NCBI RefSeq assembly: GCF_001713455.1
Contig: NZ_CP016464.1
Location: 2,156,001-2,220,000, forward strand
Source: Bosea sp. RAC05
GTDB lineage: Bacteria > Pseudomonadota > Alphaproteobacteria > Rhizobiales > Beijerinckiaceae
Length of the DNA: 64,000 bases
Direction of reading: 5' to 3'
Both the position numbers and the translations under genes were made by a program. Below are positions 16,431-24,834 of the stretch, in pieces. Below the pieces are notes generated by a model. That model saw nothing but the letters and a program-made list of their open reading frames with translations, was not told the origin of the DNA and searched no databases. Each line of letters opens with the position of its first letter. Position 1 is the first letter of the stretch.

Positions 16431-18193
16431 GCGCCGTCGCGGCCTCGTCCCAGCTGCGGGAGGCGCGTGCCTTCCGCCTCGGTGCGCTCTGGCTCGCCGT
16501 GCCCGGCCTGCTGTTCCTGGCCGTCTTTTTTGTCTGGCCGGTGGCGCAGCTCATGGGCCTGAGCCTGTTCGACCCCAACAGCGGCAAGGCTTCGATCGCG
16601 ACCTACCAGCGGATCGCGGCGACCGATGTCTATCTGCGCGTGCTCGGCATCACCTTCCGGATCGCCGGCTACACGGCGCTGTACTCGCTGCTGATCGGCT
16701 ATCCGCTGGCCTACTGGCTGTCGCGGCTGCCCGATATGTATCGCGGCCGCATGCTGCTCTTCGTCATGGTGCCGTTCTGGACGAGCTACCTCGTCAAGAC
16801 CTTCGCGTGGATGATCGTGCTCGGCCGCAGCGGCATCATCAATTCGCTCGCGACGGGGTCGGGGCTCGTCGACCAGCCCCTGACGCTGCTGCACAACGAA
16901 TTCGGCGTCATGGTCGGCATGGTCCACGCCATGGTGCCGCTCGCGGTGATGACGATGCTGCCGGTCATGGCGGGCATCGACCGCCGCCTGGTCCAGGCGG
17001 CGCAGACGCTGGGCGCCTCGCCGGCGCACGCCTTCTGGCTGGTCTATTTCAAGCTGTCGCTGCCCGGCGTCGCAGCGGCGGGGCTGCTCGTCTTCATCTC
17101 CTCGCTCGGCTTCTTCATCGTGCCCGCCTTCCTTGGCGGGCGTCGCGAGACGATGCTGGCGCAGCTGATCATCACGCAGGTGCAGGAGTTGCTGAACTGG
17201 CCCTTCGCGGGTGCGCTCGCGGCGATGATGCTGGCGGCGGCGCTGATCTCCTGCTGGGTCTATGATCGGGTTTTCGGAATCTCGACCATCGCCGGAGGCG
17301 CGGCGCAGGTCGGCACGGGGCGGATCCGCGATCTCGGCCTGGCTATTCTCGCCGTGATTGCCCGCTTCGCAGGCACCCTGTCGCGTCTCGCGCAGACCCT
17401 GCTCGGGCGGCGCGGCAGCGGGCTCATCCTGCCGGCCTTCGCCTGGCTCGTGATCGGCTTCCTCGTGCTGCCGACGCTGCTGGTCATCCCGCTGGCCTTC
17501 ACCTCCTCGCAATTCCTCGAATTCCCGCCGCCCGGCTATGGGCTGACCTGGTTCCGGACCTATTTCGAATCCCCGCTCTGGATCCAGGCGACGATCCGCT
17601 CCTTCCTGGTCGCCTTCGCGACGGCCATTGCGGCGACCACCATCGGCGGCTTCACGGCGCTGGCGCTGGCCAACAGCCGCACGCGCTGGAGCGGGCTCAT
17701 CTTCGCCTTCTTTCTCGCGCCGATGATCGTGCCGCGCATCGTCATCGCGGTGGGGCTGTTCTACCTCTTCGCCCGCATCGGGCTGGTCGCGACCGATCTC
17801 GGCCTGATCATCGGCCACACCGTGCTGGCCATCCCCTTCGCGCTCGTGACCATGGCCGCCGTGCTCAAGAGCTACGACCAGCGCCTCGACCAGGCGGCGG
17901 CGACACTCGGCGCCAACCGGCTGAAGACATTGACCGGCGTGACGATCCCGCTGGTCAAGGGTGGCCTCGTCGCGGCCTTCCTGTTCTCCTTCATCACCTC
18001 CTTCGACGAACTCACCATCGCGATTTTCGTCAGCGGCGGCGTCAAGACGACTTTGCCCAAGCAGATGTGGGACGACATGATCCTGCAGCTCAATCCGACG
18101 CTGGCGGCGGTGTCCGTGGTTGTCTTCGTCGTGGTGACGGTGATGCTGCTGGTGGCCGAGCGCTTCCGCTCCTCGTCCTCTTCCGCCTCCTGA
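16427..18193 (+). CDS. Fused ABC transporter permease (PotB-PotC type)
   Basis: This 588-residue membrane protein carries two permease halves in tandem. The first (about 1-290) has several membrane segments and an EAA-like loop near AAQTLGASPAHAFWLVYFKLSLPG. The second (about 330-575) has another near AAATLGANRLKTLTGVTIPLVKGG. Most Pot-type systems encode the halves separately; here they form one chain, as in FbpB and ThiP. No frameshift is involved. It is translationally coupled to the ATPase. Confidence 0.9.
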   Translation: MSAVAASSQLREARAFRLGALWLAVPGLLFLAVFFVWPVAQLMGLSLFDPNSGKASIATYQRIAATDVYLRVLGITFRIAGYTALYSLLIGYPLAYWLSRLPDMYRGRMLLFVMVPFWTSYLVKTFAWMIVLGRSGIINSLATGSGLVDQPLTLLHNEFGVMVGMVHAMVPLAVMTMLPVMAGIDRRLVQAAQTLGASPAHAFWLVYFKLSLPGVAAAGLLVFISSLGFFIVPAFLGGRRETMLAQLIITQVQELLNWPFAGALAAMMLAAALISCWVYDRVFGISTIAGGAAQVGTGRIRDLGLAILAVIARFAGTLSRLAQTLLGRRGSGLILPAFAWLVIGFLVLPTLLVIPLAFTSSQFLEFPPPGYGLTWFRTYFESPLWIQATIRSFLVAFATAIAATTIGGFTALALANSRTRWSGLIFAFFLAPMIVPRIVIAVGLFYLFARIGLVATDLGLIIGHTVLAIPFALVTMAAVLKSYDQRLDQAAATLGANRLKTLTGVTIPLVKGGLVAAFLFSFITSFDELTIAIFVSGGVKTTLPKQMWDDMILQLNPTLAAVSVVVFVVVTVMLLVAERFRSSSSSAS

Positions 18194-18219
18194 ACTTCGC
18201 GCGAACCGAACGACCGACC

Positions 18220-19749
18220 ATGACTCCCACCAACGATGCCGGCTTTGTCGATCTCCTGACGCGGTGCGCCGCCCGCGATCCCGATCGGATCTATGCGCGC
18301 TATTGCGGCGTGCCGGTCAGCTATGGCGACATCGAACGCAGCTCCTCGGCCTTCGCCGCGCATCTGCGCGCGCGCGGCCTGAAGCCGGGCGACCGCGTCG
18401 CTGTGATGATGCGCAACTCCGTCGCGACCATTGCGATCGTCTTCGGCCTCGCCCGCGCAGGCGTCGCCTGGATTCCGGTCAACGCCCAGCAGCGCGGGGA
18501 GGGGCTTCGCTATCTGCTGACGCATCCGCAGCCGAAGCTGATCCTGGCCGACGCGGATCTCGCCGAACTGGTCGAGGACGCGCTCGCCGGGACGACTGCG
18601 CCGCCGATCCTGAAGCAGGGCGCAGAGCTCGACGCGATCCTCGGCAGCGTGGCCGGATTCGACGAGCCCGCACCCGCGCCCGACGACGTCTTCGCGATCA
18701 TGTATACCTCCGGGACGACGGGGCGGCCCAAGGGCGTCGTCGTTTCGCACCGCATGTTGCGGCTCGCCGCCGAGGGCGTCGGGCGCGTGTCGGCGGCGAA
18801 GTCGGGCGAGGTCTTCTTCGTCTGGGAACCGCTCTATCACATCGGCGGGGCGCAGCTCTTGCCGCTGCCGATGATCCGCGACGTGACGCTCGCCATGGTC
18901 GACCGCTTCAGCGCCAGCCGCTTCTGGAGTCAGGTCAAGGCCGAGGGGGCGACCCATATCCACCATCTCGGCGGCATCCTGCAGATCCTGCTCAAGCAGC
19001 CCGAGGGCCCGCTCGACCGCAGCCATGGTGCACGGATCTCCTGGGGTGGCGGCTGCCCGGCCGATATCTGGCCGCTGTTCCGCGACCGCTTCGGCATCGA
19101 GATCCGCGAATGCTACGGCATGACGGAGGCCTCCAGCATCACCACCTGCAACGACAATGGCGTCGTCGGCTCCGTGGGCAAGCCGATGCCGTGGTTCACG
19201 GTCAGGCTGCTGCGGCCGGACGGCACGCCGGTCGCGACGGCTGAGCGCGGCGAGATCGTGGTCGAGACCGATATTCCCGGCGCGATCTTCCCCGGCTATC
19301 TCGACAATCCCGAGGCGACCGCCAAGGCGCTGCGCGGCGGCGCCCTCCACACCGGCGATCTCGGCTCCTGGGACACTGAGGGCAACCTCTTCTTCCATGG
19401 CCGCATGACCGACAGCGTGCGCTGCAAGGGCGAGAACGTCTCGGCCTGGGAGGTCGAGCATGTCGCGGCCGAGCATGAGGACATCGAGGACTGCGCCATG
19501 ATCGGCGTCGCGTCGGATGTTGGCGAGCAGGACATCAAGCTCTTCGTCAAGCCGCGCGCGGGCGCCACGCTCGACGAGGCCGCACTCTCCGACTGGCTGG
19601 GCGCGCGCCTCGCTCCCTACCAGAACCCGCGCTACATCGCCTTCGTCGACGAGTTCGAGCGCACGGCCAGCCAGCGGATCATGAAGCACAGGCTCTCGCC
19701 CCGGCTCGACGACGCCTGGGATCGCGCGGCTGCGGCGGCGGTGGGCTGA
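18220..19749 (+). CDS. Acyl-CoA ligase, CaiC-like (AMP-binding)
   Basis: This 509-residue adenylate-forming enzyme has the P-loop MYTSGTTGRPKGVVVSH, the YGMTEAS motif, the hinge GRMTDSVRCKGENVSAWEVE and a C-terminal Lys in SQRIMKHRL. The GENVS hinge resembles carnitine/betaine-CoA ligases (CaiC) more than long-chain ones. It would activate the imported acid for the hydratase encoded upstream. The start is ATG 18220, 26 bp after the permease stop. Substrate is inference. Confidence 0.85.
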   Translation: MTPTNDAGFVDLLTRCAARDPDRIYARYCGVPVSYGDIERSSSAFAAHLRARGLKPGDRVAVMMRNSVATIAIVFGLARAGVAWIPVNAQQRGEGLRYLLTHPQPKLILADADLAELVEDALAGTTAPPILKQGAELDAILGSVAGFDEPAPAPDDVFAIMYTSGTTGRPKGVVVSHRMLRLAAEGVGRVSAAKSGEVFFVWEPLYHIGGAQLLPLPMIRDVTLAMVDRFSASRFWSQVKAEGATHIHHLGGILQILLKQPEGPLDRSHGARISWGGGCPADIWPLFRDRFGIEIRECYGMTEASSITTCNDNGVVGSVGKPMPWFTVRLLRPDGTPVATAERGEIVVETDIPGAIFPGYLDNPEATAKALRGGALHTGDLGSWDTEGNLFFHGRMTDSVRCKGENVSAWEVEHVAAEHEDIEDCAMIGVASDVGEQDIKLFVKPRAGATLDEAALSDWLGARLAPYQNPRYIAFVDEFERTASQRIMKHRLSPRLDDAWDRAAAAAVG

Positions 19750-19751
19750 AG

Positions 19752-20831
19752 ATGGCCGGCTGCGATATCCTCATCTCCGGCACCGGCGGTTTTGCCGCCC
19801 GTATCGCCTTCGATATCGCCGCGACCGCCCGTGACCCGGTTGCGGTCGTCATCGCCGGGCGCAATGCCGAGCGCCTGAACTGGCTGCGCACCGCCGCCAA
19901 TGCGCGTGCCGCCCTATTCGGTACGAAGGCGCGCTTCATCACCCATGCCATCGATCTGCTGGCCCCCGAGGCCTCCGATCGGCTGCTCGCGGCGACCGCA
20001 CCCCGCATCGTCGTGCAGGCGGCGTCGATCCAGACCTCGCAGGTCATCGCCCAGAGCGGCAATGCCTGGACCCGGCTGGTCGCAGAGGGGGGGCTGAGCG
20101 CGACCGCTGTGTTCCAGGCCTTGATCAGCTCGCGCATGGCGGCTGCCATCACCCGCAGCGGCAGGCCGGTGACGCTGGTCAATTGCAGCTTCCCGGACGT
20201 GGTCAACGGCATGCTTCGAGCCATGGGCCATCAGGTCGCCTGCGGCATGGGCAATGTCGCGATCCTGTCGAACGTCTTCATCGGCTCCCAGTCGACGCCG
20301 GCCGGCGCGCAGATCAAGGTTCTCGCGCATTACCAGAATCTGGCGGCCTGGCGCCGAAAGCCCGAGGACCGGCAGGCGCGGCCTCCGCGCGTCTGGCTCG
20401 ACGGCAAAGAGGTGGCCGACGTCTACGACCGCTTTGCCGACATCCAGCTCACGCCCGAGCCGGTGATCGAGATTTCCGGTGCAAGTGGCGTTCCGATGCT
20501 GCTCGCCATGGCGGCAGGCGGTTCTTGGCATGGGCATGTGCCAGGGCCCAACGGTCTGCCCGGTGGTTATCCGGTCCAACTGGCGCGCGGGGAACTGAAG
20601 CTCGACCTTCCGGAGGGGCTGGCGGAAGCGGAGGCGGTGGCCTGGAATGCCTCGTTTGAGGAGAGCAACGGGCTGGTCGTCCGGGCCGATGGCCGGGTCT
20701 CGTTCACCGGCATTCTCGCTGACAGGATCGCCGCCCACGTGCCCGACCTGCGGAACGGCTTCGCTGTGCGGGATCTCGAACCGGTCTGCGACATCCTGCT
20801 GGGCCTGAGGTCGCGCCTCGAGCAGAGCTGA
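19752..20831 (+). CDS. Rossmann-fold dehydrogenase-like protein of unknown function
   Basis: This 359-residue protein starts with a dinucleotide-binding pattern (ILISGTGGFAARIAFDIA) followed by an acidic/Arg region (IAGRNAERL), as in saccharopine-dehydrogenase-like NAD(P) proteins. I do not recognise a specific family. It begins two bases after the CoA-ligase stop and closes the IclR-linked operon, so it likely takes part in the same pathway, perhaps reducing or oxidising an intermediate. Confidence 0.7.
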   Translation: MAGCDILISGTGGFAARIAFDIAATARDPVAVVIAGRNAERLNWLRTAANARAALFGTKARFITHAIDLLAPEASDRLLAATAPRIVVQAASIQTSQVIAQSGNAWTRLVAEGGLSATAVFQALISSRMAAAITRSGRPVTLVNCSFPDVVNGMLRAMGHQVACGMGNVAILSNVFIGSQSTPAGAQIKVLAHYQNLAAWRRKPEDRQARPPRVWLDGKEVADVYDRFADIQLTPEPVIEISGASGVPMLLAMAAGGSWHGHVPGPNGLPGGYPVQLARGELKLDLPEGLAEAEAVAWNASFEESNGLVVRADGRVSFTGILADRIAAHVPDLRNGFAVRDLEPVCDILLGLRSRLEQS

Positions 20832-21104
20832 CGCTGCAGCACAGCGCTGGCTTCGAGAAGGTAAGCCAAGCTGCGACGGGAAGAAGCGCGCCGAGCAAGC
20901 GACATCCCGCCAGTCGCGGGCCGCAGCATCCACGACGAAGGATGGTGCTCGAACATGATCGAGCTGTCTGGGGCATGCGCAGCAATGGGCCAGTTGCGGA
21001 TGGTGGTTGCGTTCCGAAAACCAGACGGTCCGGCGCGATCACGTTGGCGCGCAACCCGTTTGCGCGTGAGCCACGAGCTTGGCTCATGCAGCGAACTCCC
21101 CAAG

Positions 21105-22034
21105 TCACAGCGTCGTTTCGACCGTCCCGTCCGCGAGCACGAAGATCGCATCCATGTCCATCAAGCGGGCCAGACGTGGCCCGGCGATCTCACCCATCAC
21201 CAGCAGGGCCGTCGCCCAGGCGTCGGCTTCCAGGCCTGTCTCCGCCAGCACCGTCACGGACGCCAGCCTGTTTTCCAGGGGCATGCCGCTGCGTGGGTCC
21301 ATCGTGTGCGAGATCGTGCGCGCACCGATATCGCGATAATGGCGGTAGTTTCCGGAGGTCGCGATGGCGCGGTCCTCGAGTTCGATGACGCCCATCGCCT
21401 CGCGGACGCCCCGCACCGGACGCTCATGGGCGACGGCCCAGGACGTTCCGTCGGGCTTGGCCCCGCTCGCCCGCATTTCGCCGTCAATGCCGACCAGCCA
21501 GGCGGGGATCGAAAACTGGCGCATCACGCGCGCCATCTCGTCGACCCCGTGCCCCTTGGCGATGCCCGACAGGTCGAGCGCGAGGGTCGCGTGCTTGCGC
21601 GCCCTGCGCAGGTGCGGATCGAGTTCGAGCGCCTCTGCCGTGATCGCCGGTTTCGGCACGGCAGGGCCTCCCGGAAGGCCGTCGCCGTGGGCCGGTCTGG
21701 CCCCGAAGCCCCAGGCGCCGACGAGGTCGCCGACGCCGATGTCGAAGGCACCCTGCGACTGCCGGCCGATCCGCAGGGACGCCTGCAGGACGCTCATCAA
21801 TTCCGCGGGAACGGGCACCCAGACCCTGGTGGCCGCATCATTGAGGCGGTTGAGGTCCGATTCGGGCTTCCAGGTCGACATCTGGCGGTCGACCCGATCC
21901 AGCGTCGACTGCAGGGCGGCGGCGAGCCTGCGCTCATCGACATCGCCGGAGCCGTAGAAGACCGCCGAATAGCGCGTGCCCATCGTCGGCCCGCTGAGGC
22001 TGCGGCGCTCCGCCGCCGGGTGGTCAGTAGACAT
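21105..22034 (-). CDS. apbE: FAD:protein FMN transferase (ApbE family)
   Basis: This 309-residue protein moves FMN from FAD to a Ser/Thr of target proteins. It has the early PTMGTRYSAVFYG segment, the LDLSGIAKGHGVD motif, the ATSGNYRHYR motif and the metal/FAD region with SHTMDPRSG and the C-terminal EADAWATALLVMG. It overlaps the end of the PepSY flavoprotein gene by 11 bp. Unlike many ApbE proteins it shows no signal peptide or lipobox, and no upstream in-frame start supplies one. Its probable target is the DUF2271 protein two genes upstream. Confidence 0.9.
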   Translation of the reverse strand: MSTDHPAAERRSLSGPTMGTRYSAVFYGSGDVDERRLAAALQSTLDRVDRQMSTWKPESDLNRLNDAATRVWVPVPAELMSVLQASLRIGRQSQGAFDIGVGDLVGAWGFGARPAHGDGLPGGPAVPKPAITAEALELDPHLRRARKHATLALDLSGIAKGHGVDEMARVMRQFSIPAWLVGIDGEMRASGAKPDGTSWAVAHERPVRGVREAMGVIELEDRAIATSGNYRHYRDIGARTISHTMDPRSGMPLENRLASVTVLAETGLEADAWATALLVMGEIAGPRLARLMDMDAIFVLADGTVETTL

Positions 22035-24237
22035 CTTCGAGGTAGAGCCCGCTCGCCTTGAGCGCGATCGTGCTCAGGCCCATCGGGGCCAGGATCGCGT
22101 CGAGGGCCTGGGAGACGCCGCCGGCCATCTCGCGCCCGCCGCAGACCATGATCTGGGCGCCGCGCTGCAGCAGCGCAGCCAGATGCGGGCCATCGCTCGC
22201 CAGCCCGTCCTGCACATAGCCGCCCGCTGCGACCCGCGAGAAGACGGCGTTCAGCGCGGTCAGGCGCCCGTCGGCCATGCAGGCGGCGAGGTCTTCGCGG
22301 TAGAGGAAGTCGGAGGCCGGGGAACGCCCGCCCCAATAGAGATGCGCCTCGCGATGCGTCCGGTTGGCGCGCAGGAAACCCATCAGCGGTGCGATGCCGG
22401 CCCCGGCGCCGATCAGGATCAGCGGGGTCGCCTTGGCATTGGGCCGGAAGGCGGGGTTGGCCTTGATGAAGCCGTCGATCCGGCCGCCGAGCGGCAGGTC
22501 GTTGAGAAAGCCCGAGCAGAGCCCGCCGGGCTGCTTGCGCACGCAGATCTCGAGGATGCCCTCGCGCGCCGACGAGGCGAGCGAGTAATAGCGCGGCACG
22601 GTGCTGCCGGGTGGGAGGATGCCGACGAGGTCGCCGGCCTCGAAGGGCGGCAGCGAGGCCGGGAACAGCCGCTTCCACAGGGGGCGCCCGGCCGCGGCTC
22701 CCGGCAGGCGGAAGGTCAGGATGGCGGTCGGCGCCTGGACCTCGGCGCCGTAGTCCACGCGCTTCACCAGTTCGAGCGTCGTGGTCTTCGGCCGCTCCGC
22801 GACATGGGCGAGCGTCAGGGCGTGCCCGAGCGCCATCCCCAGCTTGTTGCCCCAGAGGGCGAAGGACTGGGCCGACTGGCGGTCGATGCGGTCGATCTCG
22901 ATCAGAGCCGGCCAGCCCTTCTTGGCCAGGGCAGTGCCGACATCCTCGGCGAAGCGGCAGAATCTCGGAAAGCTGCGGTCGCCGAAGCCCAGCACGGCGA
23001 CGGGCAGGGTCAACGTGCTGCGGTCGAGCCTCGCCAGGAAGCCGCTGGCGCTCGCGGGCGCCGTGCCGTCGCCATAGGTCGCGGTCAGGATCAGCATCCG
23101 CGCTGCTTTCGGATAGGCGGGCGCCAGCGCGTTCATCGGCGCCGCGTGGACCTTGTGTCCGGCCTGCGTCAGCGCGGCATGCAGCGTCCTGGCAAAGCCC
23201 CAGGTGCTGTTGCCCTCGCTGCCGACCAGGATGATCGTGTCGGCCGCAGAGGCCGGGCGGTTATCGGCGATACGGGGCAGCGAGCGGCGGCGTTGCCACC
23301 AGATCATCGCGCCGGTGACCGCAAAGACCGGCACCGCCAGGGCAGACAGCCCCAGCAGCAGGCCCAGCGGCCACAGGCCCTGGCCGGTGTGGAGCATGTA
23401 GATCATCTCGTAGAACTGCCGGGCGGTCGAATGCGGCTGGAAGGATAGCGCTTCGCCAGTGGTCGCATCGATCTGCGTCACGCCGGCCGCGGTGGTCAGC
23501 CTGTAGGTGTCGGTCGGGTCGGCCGCATAGGGAAAGGCGAGTTCGCGCAGATCGGCGAGGTTGACGGCCTGCAGCGCCGCGAGGCTGCCGACCGATGCGC
23601 GCTCGCCGCCGATGCCGGACGACGTTGCCACGGGATCGGCCGACCCGTCTGGGATCAGCTCGAAACTGGTCAGCGACAGGAAACACCCGGTCATCGCGGT
23701 CAGCAGCAATCCGACGATGGCGAGGCGCCCGGCCTGCGCATGCCAGCGCTGGCGGGCGCTGCCGCGGATCGGCCGCAGCCAGGCCGACCAGCCGCCCTGG
23801 CGCGCCGCCAGCATCATCGCGCCGGTGACGGTGAGGACGACCATCGCCAGAGCGCCGAGACCCGCCGCGACGCGGCCGGCCGTGCCCACAAGCAGCGAGC
23901 GGTGCAGGTTGGTGATGAAGCGGATGGTGGCCGACGGCGTATGCGGGCCCATCACCCGTCCCGTGGCCGGATCGACGACGTCCGCGCCGGCCTTGTCGCC
24001 CTCGAAATAGCTCACGACGAGCGATCCGGAGGCGGTCTGGACGATCTTGTCGATCTCGGCATGCTGCGCCCGGGCGGCCTCGGCCAGTGCCGCGACGCTG
24101 ATCGTTCCCGTGACGACCGAAGGCGCCGCGAAGCGCTCCAGCGCCGGCTGGACCGACAGGACGGCACCGGTCAGCGCCAGCACCGCGACGAGCAGCGCAG
24201 CGATCAGGCCGGGCAGGGAGTGGATCTGGCGCAGCAT
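22024..24237 (-). CDS. PepSY-TM / flavodoxin / ferredoxin-reductase fusion protein
   Basis: This 737-residue protein has four membrane segments (about 10-29, 125-144, 171-190, 291-313) around two extracytoplasmic PepSY-like regions. A cytoplasmic flavodoxin domain follows (from about 335, VGSEGNSTWGFA), then an FAD/NADP reductase domain with RYYSLAS and LILIGAGAGIAPLMGF. His6, His112, His166 and His283 near the membrane ends could bind heme. The layout suggests electrons pass from NAD(P)H through FAD and FMN, then across the membrane. Neighbours are ApbE and a DUF2271 protein with a flavin-attachment motif. Confidence 0.88.
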   Translation of the reverse strand: MLRQIHSLPGLIAALLVAVLALTGAVLSVQPALERFAAPSVVTGTISVAALAEAARAQHAEIDKIVQTASGSLVVSYFEGDKAGADVVDPATGRVMGPHTPSATIRFITNLHRSLLVGTAGRVAAGLGALAMVVLTVTGAMMLAARQGGWSAWLRPIRGSARQRWHAQAGRLAIVGLLLTAMTGCFLSLTSFELIPDGSADPVATSSGIGGERASVGSLAALQAVNLADLRELAFPYAADPTDTYRLTTAAGVTQIDATTGEALSFQPHSTARQFYEMIYMLHTGQGLWPLGLLLGLSALAVPVFAVTGAMIWWQRRRSLPRIADNRPASAADTIILVGSEGNSTWGFARTLHAALTQAGHKVHAAPMNALAPAYPKAARMLILTATYGDGTAPASASGFLARLDRSTLTLPVAVLGFGDRSFPRFCRFAEDVGTALAKKGWPALIEIDRIDRQSAQSFALWGNKLGMALGHALTLAHVAERPKTTTLELVKRVDYGAEVQAPTAILTFRLPGAAAGRPLWKRLFPASLPPFEAGDLVGILPPGSTVPRYYSLASSAREGILEICVRKQPGGLCSGFLNDLPLGGRIDGFIKANPAFRPNAKATPLILIGAGAGIAPLMGFLRANRTHREAHLYWGGRSPASDFLYREDLAACMADGRLTALNAVFSRVAAGGYVQDGLASDGPHLAALLQRGAQIMVCGGREMAGGVSQALDAILAPMGLSTIALKASGLYLEDVY

Positions 24238-24255
24238 CGCGAAATCCCGTCCCGA

Positions 24256-24735
24256 TCACATGTCGAAGGTCAGGGATTTCACATAGCCGCGCCCGGCGAC
24301 GGGCTTGCCCGCACCAGCCGTCGCCAGCGGCGCGACCGCGTCGCCGGGGACGTCGTTTTCGTTCTCGACGGCGCTGTCGACGCGGATCTGGTAGCCGGCG
24401 TCGATCAGCGCATCGGCAATCTCGATACTGACCGTGAGCGACTGTCCGCTGCCGACGCTGGCGCCGGTCGTGCCGTCGATCTTGCCGCCCGACAGCCTGT
24501 TCCAGGCGCTGAGATGCTTGTGATACTTGGCCTTGCCGCCGGCGATCCTGACCGTTTTGGCGAGCTTGCCCTGCGGATCGGTGATGTAGATCGCCAGATA
24601 GGCGCCGTCCCCGCCATAGGGCTTCAAGGTCGTGGTGATACGGACGGGCCGTGCCTCGGCGACGGCGCTGTGCGCGATGACACCGGCGAGACCGAGCGGG
24701 AGGGCGAGCGTCAGGGCGCGGGCGAGAGATCTCAT
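24256..24735 (-). CDS. DUF2271 exported protein with FMN-attachment motif
   Basis: The protein, about 159 residues, has a Sec-type signal (roughly residues 1-26, ending AVAEA) and the DUF2271 body. It contains D87-G-T-T-G-A-S93, which fits the ApbE flavinylation pattern D-x-x-[ST]-G-A-[ST], so Thr90 should carry covalent FMN. ATG 24735 is preferred over ATG 24750 because GAGGAGA lies at the right distance. The gene is followed by the PepSY flavoprotein and apbE. It is probably the extracytosolic electron acceptor of that protein. Confidence 0.85.
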   Translation of the reverse strand: MRSLARALTLALPLGLAGVIAHSAVAEARPVRITTTLKPYGGDGAYLAIYITDPQGKLAKTVRIAGGKAKYHKHLSAWNRLSGGKIDGTTGASVGSGQSLTVSIEIADALIDAGYQIRVDSAVENENDVPGDAVAPLATAGAGKPVAGRGYVKSLTFDM

Positions 24736-24795
24736 GGCAATTCTCCTCATGGCAACGCTCAGGGTTGCGGAAGCGATGCGAGGAGAGATGCGCCG

Positions 24796-24816
24796 CGAAG
24801 CTGACAGCGACCTGAA
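24796..24816 (-). promoter_or_regulatory. Response-regulator box upstream of the DUF2271 gene
   Basis: The 21 bp on the minus strand read TTCAG-N6-GTCAGCTTCG. They match the box at 26922-26942 in 19 of 21 positions and the one at 26960-26980 in 16. The two half-sites (T/G)TCAG are 11 bp apart, the spacing used by OmpR/PhoB-type regulators. It lies 61-81 bp upstream of the DUF2271 start and points to it. Confidence 0.65.
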
Positions 24817-24834
24817 GACGACGCAGAAAGACGT

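Noticed and set aside
16283..17818. Minus-strand frame of 511 codons opposite the fused permease
   Set aside because: It is a repetitive Arg/Asp/Glu/Gln shadow of a strongly supported membrane protein gene.
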